From assembly GCF_049562855.1 (NCBI RefSeq), contig NZ_CP186925.1, positions 2,108,001 to 2,172,000 of the forward strand: 64,000 bases of DNA. Reading direction: 5' to 3'. The stretch's first letter is position 1; each line of letters starts with the position of its first letter. A model generated the notes under the pieces. It did no database searches. It worked only from the letters and a program-made list of their open reading frames with translations, and was not told the DNA's origin. The translations under genes and the position numbers were made by a program. This DNA is from Ruminococcus_C callidus (GTDB lineage Bacteria > Bacillota > Clostridia > Oscillospirales > Ruminococcaceae). Shown in pieces: positions 17,692 to 26,525 of this stretch.

Positions 17692-19398
17692 ATGTCTATT
17701 ATGATTTACCCAGAAAAAATGGACCCGGCAGTTGTCTCTGCTCATGCGGCAGAGATTGCAAATGTGAAGAATCCAATGCTTGCGTCCCTCTGCCTGATAA
17801 CAGGCTCTACGCTTGGCGGTTCTAAGGAATATCTGACTTCGATCATCAATGCGAAAGATGTGGACAAGCTGGAATACGGTGAATCCTTGTGTGTCTTCTC
17901 ACCGACTGGCTCAGGCAAGACAAAAGCGATGGAATTGATCATAGCCGCCTTATCCTCGGATTCACATCTCATTGTCCTGGCAAACCGCTGCATATGCAAA
18001 ACACAGGTGCTCAAGGATTTGATCAAATGCCCGAATATTCCGGGAGCCTTGATCGAAAAAATAAAGGTCAATGATAATGTGGAAGTCATGACATACCAGG
18101 AATTTGCAAGAAAAAAGCATAAGTACCAAGGAAAAAAGCTGGTTTTGATCTGTGACGAATGCCACTGTTTTGCGGAAGATGCAACGTTTTCTCTTTATCC
18201 ACAGCATGTGGTGAATTTTCTCAATGGCAACCTCGACAATACGAAACGAATCTATATTACAGCAACGCCAAGTGATGTTCTTCCTATTCTATGGGACATT
18301 GAGAATTTGTCCGATAAGCCTCTCTGTCAGTTTGACCCTGACAATATACAGCATTTTCTACGAGTAACACCAGATGCAGACTGCACCAGAATCAAACATA
18401 CCTACATCATGCAGTCGGACTGGACTTATCTGAAATTTGCAGTATACTACCCAGCCAAACGTAAGGAATTGGCTGAATACATTCAGAAATTCTGCGCCCA
18501 AGGAAAAAAGGCACTGATTTACATCAACGACATGGAAGCTGGCGCAGAGATGCAAGAGCTGCTGGGAGACAGTCAGCGTATCTATTCCAGTGATGACAAG
18601 AAGGATGAGATCCAAAAGATTGCTTTGCAGGAAGGTTTCGATGCGAGTGCACTGGTGACAACAAAGGTAGCGGAAAATGGCTGGTCAATTCATGATGACA
18701 ACCTGTCTCTTATTGTAGCGGAAACTTGTGATATGGTCGAGTTACAACAGATCATAGGCCGTGCAAGAGTTGGCCGCAAAAAGCCACGTGAAATTCAGGT
18801 GCTTATCCCGGACTATGACCTTAGTCTTCTGGGAAATATGGAGGGTAAGCTTTATATGCAGCTGTCTGCATTCCAAAAGGCAGCAGATAATCCGGACTTT
18901 GCCCTGCAGTATCTGAACCAGCCTAACCCATATGTTTGCTATGATGCGATCTTAAAAAAGCCTCTGGTGAACCGCATTGGTCTTCAGCAGCTGCGAACCC
19001 AACTGAATCACATAAGAGCCTTGAAGACAGAAGAGCAAAAAAATTCCCATGCCTTTGTACGCAAGGTATTGGAGACTTACGGAAAGCCAACCGAAGGCAT
19101 GGAAGAATTATTCCTGGATTACGATATCACAAAGGCTTGTCAGCAGCGCATCGTATCAGCCTGGGGCAAATATAAGTCCAGCAACTGTGATCCGGATGCT
19201 TTGAAGGCCCTCAAGGAGGAACTGAAAGCCGCCTGCAATGAAACTGGCGCTTATCCGAAGGAATTGAAATCCAATATCCAGATCGACACTGTGAATGATA
19301 TCCTCTTATTTGCAGGCATTCATGAAATCGTATCTCCTGAGATCAGACGCTTTGAGATCACAGACAGAAGCTCTTCAGCACTGTCTGCTGATGTGTAA
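17692..19398 (+). CDS. SF2-type DEAD/DECH helicase-like ATPase
   Basis: 568 aa. It has Walker A SPTGSGKTKAME (about residue 68), motif Ia-like LANRC, motif II LVLICDECHC (about 155), motif III-like ITATPSD (about 187), and motif VI QQIIGRARVGRKK (about 350). The C-terminal 150 residues are helical with no recognised domain. A GGAGGAAAAATT site precedes the ATG, 27 bp after the SF3 helicase stop, so the two are co-transcribed. A role in element replication with the SF3 helicase is likely but inferred. Confidence 0.75.
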   Translation: MSIMIYPEKMDPAVVSAHAAEIANVKNPMLASLCLITGSTLGGSKEYLTSIINAKDVDKLEYGESLCVFSPTGSGKTKAMELIIAALSSDSHLIVLANRCICKTQVLKDLIKCPNIPGALIEKIKVNDNVEVMTYQEFARKKHKYQGKKLVLICDECHCFAEDATFSLYPQHVVNFLNGNLDNTKRIYITATPSDVLPILWDIENLSDKPLCQFDPDNIQHFLRVTPDADCTRIKHTYIMQSDWTYLKFAVYYPAKRKELAEYIQKFCAQGKKALIYINDMEAGAEMQELLGDSQRIYSSDDKKDEIQKIALQEGFDASALVTTKVAENGWSIHDDNLSLIVAETCDMVELQQIIGRARVGRKKPREIQVLIPDYDLSLLGNMEGKLYMQLSAFQKAADNPDFALQYLNQPNPYVCYDAILKKPLVNRIGLQQLRTQLNHIRALKTEEQKNSHAFVRKVLETYGKPTEGMEELFLDYDITKACQQRIVSAWGKYKSSNCDPDALKALKEELKAACNETGAYPKELKSNIQIDTVNDILLFAGIHEIVSPEIRRFEITDRSSSALSADV

Positions 19399-19446
19399 AT
19401 ATCACCCAAAACAAACATATATTATTGCCGTGAGGAGGGACAAACA

Positions 19447-19677
19447 ATGGCTATGAAAACGAAAAAGCGCATTCCGCTCCAGAAGACCATCTGGTGCAAG
19501 ATTCGCTACTGGCAGCTGCTTCATGATCTGACTGACGATGAACTGGCAATGTATCTGAACTGTTCCACGAGAACGCTCCAGAACTACGATCATGATGCCA
19601 AAAACCTTACATTAAAGACAGTGGACACGTTCCTCTGCGTGAACGAGTTGACACTGGAAGAATTAATGACCGCATAA
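19447..19677 (+). CDS. Small helix-turn-helix protein
   Basis: 76 aa. The part LTDDELAMYLNCSTRTLQNYD looks like an XRE-type helix-turn-helix. It is basic at the N-terminus and acidic at the C-terminus. Strong site GAGGAGGG before the ATG. It lies between the SF2 helicase and the integrase, where excisionases or element repressors are often found. A terminator follows. Confidence 0.6.
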   Translation: MAMKTKKRIPLQKTIWCKIRYWQLLHDLTDDELAMYLNCSTRTLQNYDHDAKNLTLKTVDTFLCVNELTLEELMTA

Positions 19678-19685
19678 CACATAAC

Positions 19686-19728
19686 GCAGACGATACCTTA
19701 AATGCGAGGTACCGTCTGCTCTTTTTTT
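19686..19728 (+). terminator. Terminator between HTH gene and integrase
   Basis: GCAGACGATACCT pairs with AGGTACCGTCTGC, followed by a C and seven T. The integrase starts 18 bp later, so its expression may depend on read-through or its own promoter. Confidence 0.8.
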
Positions 19729-19745
19729 GAAAAGGAGCAATCAGA

Positions 19746-20789
19746 ATGAAAAAGAAGTTCAACATCAAGCAAACAGACAGCGGCAATTTCTATACCTGGG
19801 TATCTGAAGGAAGTGGAAAATACCGCAAAAAGAGCAAGATCACAGGCAGTACGCCAAATGAAGTCATTATCAAGGCTACGAAGTGGCTCAAACACATTGA
19901 CGAAGAAAAGAACACACCATGCACAGTAAAGCAGGCAATGCTGCAATTTATTGACAGCCGAAGCCGTGTGCTTGAACCGACTACGATCTGCAACTACAGA
20001 GAACTTGTCCGCAATAAGTTACAGTACATCATGGACATCAATATCGAAGAACTCACGGCAAAGGATATCCAAATCGCAATCAATCTGGATGCACACCGTC
20101 TCAGTCATAAATCCATCAAGAATGCTTATGGATTCCTGAAAAGCGTTTTGATTGCAAATGACATTGATATCAAGCTGGGCAGCATCAGATTACCGAAAAA
20201 AGAGGTTCGAGAACGTAAGCTTCCGACAGCGCCCGAAATCTACAAGATCGTCAAGGGCACGGACAGTGAATTGCCTGTTCTGCTTGCAATGTGGTTGTCA
20301 CTGCGCATCGGCGAAGTAGCTGGGCTACAATTCAGAGATGTCGATGCCAAAACAATGCGTCTGTATGTGCGCCGTGAGATCGTAAAAGTTGATTCCGGCT
20401 GGGCAGAAGTGAACCACTGCAAAACAGAGAAAAGTGTGCGCTGTGTAAATCTTCCCATACATATCTACAACTTAATTCAGGCAATCCCACACCAAAAAGA
20501 GACAGACCACATTATTTCGGTCAAACCCAATACCATCCGAAAGCGATTCAAGCGACTGCTCCGAGACAACGGTATTGAGGATATTCGCTTTCATGATTGC
20601 AGACATATCTTTGCAAGTACGGCTGCCATGCTGAATGTACCAGAGAAATATGCCATGGAAATGGGCGGCTGGAGTACACCGGATGTATACAAAAACGTAT
20701 ACCAGGAAACCTTTGACAGCGAGCGCAACAAGGCAGACGGCATCATAGACGATTACTTCAACAAGGTCGTAATCGACAAGAACGATTGA
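19746..20789 (+). CDS. int: Tyrosine recombinase / integrase
   Basis: 347 aa. An N-terminal arm-binding domain (about 1-55) and a SAM-like core-binding domain (about 60-150) precede the catalytic domain. Catalytic residues seen are R in LSLRIGEVAGL, H-x-x-R in FHDCRHIFA, a Trp at the second-His position (MGGWSTPDVYKNVYQE) and the Tyr nucleophile within YKNVY. The AAAGGAGC site lies before the ATG. The gene points toward tRNA-Pro(UGG), whose 3' end is 190 bp away, a classic integration target. Confidence 0.9.
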   Translation: MKKKFNIKQTDSGNFYTWVSEGSGKYRKKSKITGSTPNEVIIKATKWLKHIDEEKNTPCTVKQAMLQFIDSRSRVLEPTTICNYRELVRNKLQYIMDINIEELTAKDIQIAINLDAHRLSHKSIKNAYGFLKSVLIANDIDIKLGSIRLPKKEVRERKLPTAPEIYKIVKGTDSELPVLLAMWLSLRIGEVAGLQFRDVDAKTMRLYVRREIVKVDSGWAEVNHCKTEKSVRCVNLPIHIYNLIQAIPHQKETDHIISVKPNTIRKRFKRLLRDNGIEDIRFHDCRHIFASTAAMLNVPEKYAMEMGGWSTPDVYKNVYQETFDSERNKADGIIDDYFNKVVIDKND

Positions 20790-20813
20790 AAAATGACAGA
20801 AGCCACAAGAATG

Positions 20814-20844
20814 CAAGGGGCTTTTCGAAGTCCCTTGTTTTTTT
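20814..20844 (+). terminator. Integrase terminator
   Basis: CAAGGG...CCCTTG stem followed by seven T. Confidence 0.7.
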
Positions 20845-20931
20845 CAGTTGGCACTTTTCGTTGGCACATACCCGAAAAAGTTGGCATTTTTAAGAAAAAT
20901 CCATCTTCCGCCGGAAATATCAGAGCACAAA

Positions 20932-20973
20932 AAAACGGCTTAAATGCGTCAAATTTCGCATCTAAGCCGTTTT
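20932..20973. terminator. Bidirectional terminator between integrase and tRNA-Pro
   Basis: AAAACGGCTTAAATGCG and CGCATCTAAGCCGTTTT pair with one mismatch. T-runs on both strands; it ends 6 bp from the tRNA 3' end. Confidence 0.75.
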
Positions 20974-20978
20974 ACATA

Positions 20979-21055
20979 TGGTCGAGGTGACAGGACTCGA
21001 ACCTGCGGCATCTTGGTCCCAAACCAAGCACTCTACCAAACTGAGCTACACCTCG
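20979..21055 (-). tRNA. tRNA-Pro(UGG)
   Basis: Cloverleaf on the minus strand: acceptor CGAGGTG / CACCTCG, D arm GCTC...GAGT, anticodon arm CTTGG-TTTGGGA-CCAAG with anticodon TGG (Pro), T arm GCAGG-TTCGAGT-CCTGT, discriminator A and an encoded CCA (20979-20981). The 3' end faces the integrase gene. I did not find a second copy of the tRNA 3' end at the far side of the accessory block. Confidence 0.95.
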
Positions 21056-21169
21056 AAACTGCCGTTATCTGTTTTATCAGATAACGAACAATTTTATTAT
21101 ATCACAGATTCCCGATTTTGTCAAGTCTTTTTTCAACAAGCAACAAAAAAGTCCTCAAAATCGCCTTAT

Positions 21170-21504
21170 GGCAATACCGCACAAAGATTGTGCGACAGAT
21201 GCGTCGTCAAATTTTTCGTCAGATGAAACAAAAAGCGAAGTGAATACTTGATGTATTCACGAGCATTTTTGTGAAATATGAGAGTCTGTTTTGTATCTGA
21301 CGTATGCAGATTGCGTCGTCAGATTTTTTGAGAGATGAAGGGAAAAACGGAGAAAATCCTTTGTGGATTTTCGAGTATTTTCCCGAAATATCTCGGAAAA
21401 TATGCACGCAAGATGCGTGCGGGAAGATACGAAACAGGCTCTGAAGGGAAATTTGCAAGCAGATGGCGTGCAAAGTCGCCAGACGCTCTTTGTGCGGTAT
21501 TGCC
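21170..21504 (+). mobile_element. Family A MITE-like element, 335 bp
   Basis: Inverted ends GGCAATACCGCACAAAG / CTTTGTGCGGTATTGCC with a TTAT duplication on both sides. Nearly identical to the element at 31585-31919. No real gene inside; open frames are chance. Confidence 0.85.
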
Positions 21505-21711
21505 TTATCTTTTCACGCCGTATTTTCGATAAAACGCAGCAACATCTGCCTCGTTCCGCACCAGCTCCGCATAGCAAAGCCGCTTTTCTGCCGCATCATA
21601 AAAGCCGATCACAGTTTCACCAGTACACGTGCTGGATTCCATTCGAATATCCGCCGCCGTGAATCTATCCGGAATCGCCTGCGATTTTACTCGCTTTTGA
21701 AAAATCCGCAT
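21505..21711 (-). CDS. Small hypothetical protein
   Basis: 68 aa: basic N-terminus, then a GETVIGFYDAAEKRLCYAEL segment that looks like a small beta sheet, ending FYRKYGVKR. The GGAGGT site 7 bases before the ATG supports a real gene. Its stop codon TAA is at 21505-21507, formed by the 4-bp duplication of the family A element. The original C-terminus may therefore have been cut by the insertion. Not recognised. Confidence 0.6.
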   Translation of the reverse strand: MRIFQKRVKSQAIPDRFTAADIRMESSTCTGETVIGFYDAAEKRLCYAELVRNEADVAAFYRKYGVKR

Positions 21712-21730
21712 GCAAACACCTCCATATCCA

Positions 21731-21763
21731 AAGTGCCGGCGAATGGTATATCCGCCGGCACTT
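21731..21763 (-). terminator. Hairpin after the M18 gene
   Basis: AAGTGCCGGCG / CGCCGGCACTT with an 11-base loop. The T-run is short (TTT), so termination is likely but not certain. It lies between the M18 stop and the small gene at 21711. Confidence 0.55.
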
Positions 21764-21788
21764 CAGAAATCATCAATTGAGAACGTGT

Positions 21789-23192
21789 TTAAGACGCAAT
21801 AAAGGTACAGAATGCACGATAGGTCATATAAACATCCAGCTTGGAAACCACCTCAAAAGGTGCATGCATGGACAACACCGGCACACCAACGTCAATGGTG
21901 TCGATGTCCAGATTTGCAATATATGCCGCAACAGTTCCGCCGCCGCCTGCATCAACCTTGCCCAGCTCGCCGGTCTGCCATACCACATCGCCTTCGTCCA
22001 GAACACGGCGAATGGTGCCGACAAACTCAGCCGATGCATCAGACGTGCCAGACTTGCCCCGTGCACCGGTAAACTTGGTCACGCAAACGCCGTGGTTCAG
22101 ATATGCACAGTTCTTCTGTTCCATTACGTCCGGGAACGTGGGATCAAATGCTGCGTTGACATCAGCAGACAGGCACTGGGAAGCGTGCATCACATGGCGG
22201 CCCTTTGCTCCGAAGCAGTCTGCCAGATCTTCCAGAAAATACGGCAGATAAGAAGAGCACAGACCGGTGTTGCCGTCGCTGCCGGTTTCTTCCTTGTCCG
22301 TGAGAATCGTCACTGCGGTGTGTACCGGTGTTTCGCAGTCCAGCAGAGCACGAAGTGCCGGATAAGCACAAACGCGGTCGTCATGACCATAGCCGCCGAT
22401 CATACTGCGGTCAAATCCCAGTTCTCTAACCGGAAATGCCGGAACAGCTTCCAGTTCTGCCGACAGGAAATCGGTTTCGGTCATACCGTATTTTTCATGC
22501 AGAATGTTCAGGATATTCAGCTTGACCTGTTCGCTCTCCTCGTCCTTGTTGAACGGCATAGAGCCTACCAGCAGGTTCAGTTCTTCGCCGCGGACAATTT
22601 CCGTTGCCGGACGCTTCATCTGCTGCGGTGCCAGATGCGGCAGCAGGTCGGTCACACAGAATACCGGATCACCGGCATCTTCCCCGATGTTTACCTCTAC
22701 CGAAGTACCATCAGCCTTTACCACAACGCCGTGCAGGGACAGCGGAATCGTAGTCCACTGATACTTCTTGATACCGCCATAGTAGTGGGTCTTGAACATT
22801 GCCAGTTCGTGATCCTCATACAGCGGATTCTGCTTCATATCCAGACGCGGAGAGTCGATATGTGCCGCACAAAGACGCACACCTTCTGTAATCGGTGCAG
22901 TACCGATCACTGCTGCAATAATCGCCTTGCCGCGGTTGTTGACATAGATCTTATCCCCTGCCTTCAGCTGCATATCCGGTGTGAAAGGCACAAAGCCCTT
23001 TCCTTCCAGCAGTGCAGCTGCATTCTTGGCTGCTTCACGTTCTGTCTTGGACGCGTTCAGAAATGCCATGTAGTCCGCTGCAAACGCATCGCTCTGCTTC
23101 TGTGTTTCCGCAGAAATGCGGGTCGCACCGTGCTTAGACTTCATGAAAAGCTGTTCTTTTTTCTGTTTTGCCTGTGTTTCTTTCGATTCCAT
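21789..23192 (-). CDS. M18 family aminopeptidase
   Basis: 467 aa. This is a cytosolic dinuclear-zinc aminopeptidase of the M18 family (aspartyl aminopeptidase type), which removes N-terminal residues from peptides. Metal-binding and catalytic parts seen: CAAHIDSPRLD, GGYGHDDR, DKEETGSDG and SMHAPFE near the C-terminus. I chose the ATG at 23192 (ESKETQAKQ), 8 bases after TGGAGG, not the upstream start at 23285. The N-terminal 30 residues are charged and helical. It is followed by a hairpin (21731-21763), so it is likely transcribed alone. Confidence 0.85.
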   Translation of the reverse strand: MESKETQAKQKKEQLFMKSKHGATRISAETQKQSDAFAADYMAFLNASKTEREAAKNAAALLEGKGFVPFTPDMQLKAGDKIYVNNRGKAIIAAVIGTAPITEGVRLCAAHIDSPRLDMKQNPLYEDHELAMFKTHYYGGIKKYQWTTIPLSLHGVVVKADGTSVEVNIGEDAGDPVFCVTDLLPHLAPQQMKRPATEIVRGEELNLLVGSMPFNKDEESEQVKLNILNILHEKYGMTETDFLSAELEAVPAFPVRELGFDRSMIGGYGHDDRVCAYPALRALLDCETPVHTAVTILTDKEETGSDGNTGLCSSYLPYFLEDLADCFGAKGRHVMHASQCLSADVNAAFDPTFPDVMEQKNCAYLNHGVCVTKFTGARGKSGTSDASAEFVGTIRRVLDEGDVVWQTGELGKVDAGGGGTVAAYIANLDIDTIDVGVPVLSMHAPFEVVSKLDVYMTYRAFCTFIAS

Positions 23193-23248
23193 TTGAAAAG
23201 CCTCCAATTCTTGAACATATTCCGTATTCCAGAATATGAAACCCATTT

Positions 23249-23890
23249 TTATACAAATGCACCGTATTCCGTTTCGTAATAACAAATCAGCTTGGCGGAA
23301 AGTTCCTGTGCAGCGTCCCGCAGTTCGGAAAAGCTTGCATTATTTTCCAGAACTGTGTCCGAATGCAGCCGGAAGAATTCCTCTGTCAGCTGCATTTCCA
23401 TACGCTGCTTCGCCGCCGCCATGGAGATATGATCTCGTTCCATGATCCGCTGCATTCGCAATTCTGGTTTTGCCACCACAGAAATGATCAGGTCGCAGAA
23501 ATCGTCCGCCCGACTTTCAAACAGTGTCGGTGCGTCCAATAAGATCAGTTTGTGGTTCTGCTGGGAAAACCGATGTATCATTCGCAGAATTTCACCCATG
23601 ATATAGGGATACATAATGGTATTGAGCATTTCGAGCTTGTGATGATCGGAAAAAGCGATCGACGCCATCACCTGCCGGTCCAGTTCCCCGTCCGGCGTCA
23701 GGATCCGGTCGGTAAAGCACTCCTGCAAGTCTGCCAGACAATGCGAGCCGCGTGCGACCACATGACGGGAAATCGCATCTGCATCAATGAGCCGGAATCC
23801 GTTCTGCACAAAGACCTTAGAAACAGTGCTCTTTCCAGCACCAGTCTGACCGGTCAGACCGATCACCATCACACCGTCCAGCGTGTTCAT
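23249..23890 (-). CDS. coaE: Dephospho-CoA kinase
   Basis: 213 aa. It catalyses the last step of coenzyme A synthesis (ATP-dependent phosphorylation of dephospho-CoA). P-loop GQTGAGKST (about residue 14), then the DAD motif (LIDADAISRHV) and a lid region RIMERDHIS. A second possible start is Met8 (MVIGLTG). The ATG overlaps the TGA of the Sua5-type gene (ATGA), so the two are translationally coupled. It is the last gene of the DUF951-prfA-sua5-coaE operon. Confidence 0.9.
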   Translation of the reverse strand: MNTLDGVMVIGLTGQTGAGKSTVSKVFVQNGFRLIDADAISRHVVARGSHCLADLQECFTDRILTPDGELDRQVMASIAFSDHHKLEMLNTIMYPYIMGEILRMIHRFSQQNHKLILLDAPTLFESRADDFCDLIISVVAKPELRMQRIMERDHISMAAAKQRMEMQLTEEFFRLHSDTVLENNASFSELRDAAQELSAKLICYYETEYGAFV

Positions 23891-24900
23891 ACCTGTATCA
23901 CCTCAAATCCTGCTGCACGAATCAGACGATTGTACACCGCCAGCCCGATCCCCTCCGGCTTCGGAGCACGCACGTACACTTTCTGTGCACCGTCGTCGTC
24001 CAATTCCCGCAATTTTGAAAAAATCTGCTGTGCCTGTTCCCTGCCGGATCTTCCGTAGGTCAGACATGGCAGGGAGAGCATGGTTTCCTCCCCGTCGAAC
24101 ACCAGTGCATAAACACCGTCTGCCCGATTCTGTTCCGCCAGTGCCGCAAAGTTCTGCCAGCTGCCCTCCACCAGAATCACGTGAGCACGGGGAGAGTAAT
24201 GCTGATACTTCATGCCGGGAGAACGCACAGTCTGCCCTTCTTGCAGCTGGTGCAGAATGGCAGGATCCAGTGTCACTTCCGGAGCCACTTCTTCCAGCAT
24301 CTCCTTTGTGACAAAGCCCGGACGAAGAATCCGCACTGTACCGTTTGGCTCCAGTGCAATGACTGTGGATTCAACGCCCACAGAACATGCTCCGCCGTCC
24401 ACAACTGCGGCAATTTTGCCCTGCATATCCCGCATGACATGCTGTGCCGTTGTCGGGCTGGGATAACCGGAAATATTGGCGGAAGGAGCTGCGATCGGTA
24501 CACCGGACAGCTGGATCAATGCCCGTGCCACCGGGTGAGAGGGCATACGAATGCCCACCGTATCCAGCCCGCCGGAAGTGATCTCCGGTATCTCTTTCCG
24601 CTTCGGGAGAATCATGGTCAGAGGACCCGGCCAGAACCGTTCTGCCAGTTTTTCCGCCAGCGGCGGCACCGTTGCCGCCACCTGCTCCAGTGCCCGCATT
24701 TCTGCAATGTGCACGATCAGCGGATTGTCTGCCGGTCTGCCTTTTGCTGCAAAGATCTGCCGCACTGCCTCCGGATTTCTGGCATCTGCCGCCAGTCCGT
24801 AGACGGTTTCCGTGGGCATTCCCACCACGGCACCGTTTCGCAGCAGTTCTGCCGCTTCCAAAAGGTCTTCTGCATGATCTGAAAGTAACTTTGTTTCCAC
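23887..24900 (-). CDS. tsaC: L-threonylcarbamoyladenylate synthase (Sua5 type)
   Basis: 337 aa, GTG start. It makes threonylcarbamoyl-AMP from Thr, bicarbonate and ATP for the t6A37 modification of ANN-decoding tRNAs. The YrdC domain (about 1-200) shows GMPTETVYGLAADA, KGRPADNPLIVHI and SANISGYPSPT; the C-terminal Sua5 domain (about 210-337) is present, so this is the long form, like YwlC. It starts 5 bp after the prfA stop, with GGGAGAGG inside prfA as its likely ribosome site. Confidence 0.9.
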   Translation of the reverse strand: METKLLSDHAEDLLEAAELLRNGAVVGMPTETVYGLAADARNPEAVRQIFAAKGRPADNPLIVHIAEMRALEQVAATVPPLAEKLAERFWPGPLTMILPKRKEIPEITSGGLDTVGIRMPSHPVARALIQLSGVPIAAPSANISGYPSPTTAQHVMRDMQGKIAAVVDGGACSVGVESTVIALEPNGTVRILRPGFVTKEMLEEVAPEVTLDPAILHQLQEGQTVRSPGMKYQHYSPRAHVILVEGSWQNFAALAEQNRADGVYALVFDGEETMLSLPCLTYGRSGREQAQQIFSKLRELDDDGAQKVYVRAPKPEGIGLAVYNRLIRAAGFEVIQV

Positions 24901-24905
24901 CGTGT

Positions 24906-25982
24906 TTACGCCTCTCCCTGCTGTCCTGCCAGCCGTGCCAGTTCGTCGGCTGTGGCAAGGGCATCGAATACTTCGTCCAGATTTCCGTTCATAATATCTT
25001 CCAGCCGGTACAGTGTCAGCCCGATGCGGTGATCGGTCATGCGTCCCTGCGGGAAATTATAAGTACGGATTCGCTCGGAACGATCTCCCGTTCCCACCTG
25101 CATTCTCCGTTCCGATGCGATCTTGTCGTTCTGTTCCTGAAGCATCTGTTCATACAGACGGGAACGGAGAATTTTCATTGCCTTATCTTTATTTTTATAC
25201 TGGCTTCGTTCGTCCTGACATTCTACGACCAGACCAGTGGGAATATGCGTGATGCGAACTGCTGATTCTGTTTTGTTGATATGCTGTCCGCCGGCACCGC
25301 TGGCACGGAACACATCGATCCGCAGATCTGTGGGATTGATGTCCACTGCCACTTCGTCCGCTTCCACCAGCACCGCAACAGTGACTGTGGAAGTGTGGAT
25401 TCGTCCCTGTGATTCCGTTTCCGGCACACGCTGTACCCGATGCACACCGCTTTCATATTTCAGACGGGAGTATGCTCCCTCGCCCAGAATGGAAAAGCTG
25501 ATTTCCTTGTAGCCGCCCAGTTCCGTTTCGTTGGCACTAAGCACTTCCTGTTTCCAGCCCTGTGTTTCTGCATACATGGTGTACATGCGGTAGAGAGACG
25601 CGGCAAACAGAGAAGCCTCCTCACCACCGGCACCGCCGCGAATCTCAATGATGACATTGCGGTCATCGTCCGGATCTTTCGGCAGCAGCAGACGCATCAG
25701 TTCGCCGTGCAGCGAGTCCATGCGTTCCTTGCTCTGTTCCAGCTCTGCCTGTGCCATTTCCCGCAGTTCGGCATCTTCTTCGCCGTCCAGAATTTCCCTG
25801 GCTTCTGTAAAATCGTTCTGTGCCTGCAAATACTCGTGATATTTTTCAATGATCGGCTGCATATGCTTGTATTCCCGCATCAGCTGGGCGTACTGTTGAT
25901 TATCCCCTACCACAGCAGGATCCATCATCTTTTCCTGCATCGCGTGATAGTTTTCTTCCATTTGCCGAAGCTTTTCCAGCAT
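24906..25982 (-). CDS. prfA: Peptide chain release factor 1
   Basis: 358 aa from the ATG at 25982. It reads UAA and UAG and triggers release of the peptide. The catalytic GGQ lies in ASGAGGQHINKTESAVR. The anticodon-mimic part is in the middle, with the helical N-terminal domain MLEKLRQMEENYHAMQEKM. An upstream frame extends to 26030, but the length and the family start favour 25982, preceded by GGCAGGAA. Operon with DUF951 upstream and sua5/coaE downstream. Confidence 0.95.
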   Translation of the reverse strand: MLEKLRQMEENYHAMQEKMMDPAVVGDNQQYAQLMREYKHMQPIIEKYHEYLQAQNDFTEAREILDGEEDAELREMAQAELEQSKERMDSLHGELMRLLLPKDPDDDRNVIIEIRGGAGGEEASLFAASLYRMYTMYAETQGWKQEVLSANETELGGYKEISFSILGEGAYSRLKYESGVHRVQRVPETESQGRIHTSTVTVAVLVEADEVAVDINPTDLRIDVFRASGAGGQHINKTESAVRITHIPTGLVVECQDERSQYKNKDKAMKILRSRLYEQMLQEQNDKIASERRMQVGTGDRSERIRTYNFPQGRMTDHRIGLTLYRLEDIMNGNLDEVFDALATADELARLAGQQGEA

Positions 25983-26039
25983 ATCTGCGTTCCTGCCTTT
26001 CTTTCTGTCACGATATGTACCGGCATGCACTCCGATACG

Positions 26040-26231
26040 TCACGATTCGGGGGCTTCTCTCCGAATCTGTTTGATTCGCCGTTCGATCTTGTTTCGCGGC
26101 ACCATGAATTCCCTGCCGCAGCCCGTGCAACGCAGCTTGAAATCCATACCCGCACGAATCACATACATGGTCTGGCTGCCGCAGGGGTGCGGCTTTTTCA
26201 TTACCAGAATATCCGCCGGACGAACGTCCAT
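26040..26231 (-). CDS. DUF951 family protein
   Basis: 63 aa, complete. It matches DUF951: MKKPHPCGSQTMYVIRAG, then LRCTGCGREFMVPR. The Cys residues (CGS, CTGCG) suggest a zinc ribbon. Function unknown; it is widespread in Firmicutes. Its ATG follows a GGAGGG site. It is the first gene after the promoter at 26269-26297, 57 bp before prfA. Confidence 0.8.
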   Translation of the reverse strand: MDVRPADILVMKKPHPCGSQTMYVIRAGMDFKLRCTGCGREFMVPRNKIERRIKQIRREAPES

Positions 26232-26268
26232 TTTCAGCCCTCCCCTTTTTGCATCATAAGTACATTAT

Positions 26269-26297
26269 ATTATACCCCATTTCTCGGAATAAGGCAA
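26269..26297 (-). promoter_or_regulatory. Promoter of the DUF951-prfA-sua5-coaE operon
   Basis: Minus strand: TTGCCT, 17 bases, TATAAT, about 35 bp before the DUF951 start. Confidence 0.6.
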
Positions 26298-26525
26298 TAT
26301 TTTCTGCGGATATTTTTTTCGCTTTGTTGAAATGCTATAAAATCCAAACGTGAAATCCGGTGAAGTTTCATAAAAAGCAATTTGCATTTTCCAATTTTTG
26401 CATTCTTCATTTCAATGCTGTCCGCATATTTCAGGCTTCTCATACATACACTGGAACAGCATCAGAGAACGGCAGCACTACGTTGCCGAAACACGATTCT
26501 TTCAGGAAATTGTCAGGAGGTCAAA

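Noticed and set aside
8541..20980. Exact left attachment site of the integrative element
   Set aside because: By eye I found no second copy of the tRNA-Pro 3' end, so I do not place a left boundary.
21219..21577. Open frames inside the family A elements (also 31634-31985)
   Set aside because: They have no ribosome site, differ between copies only by drift, and lie fully in the non-coding repeat.
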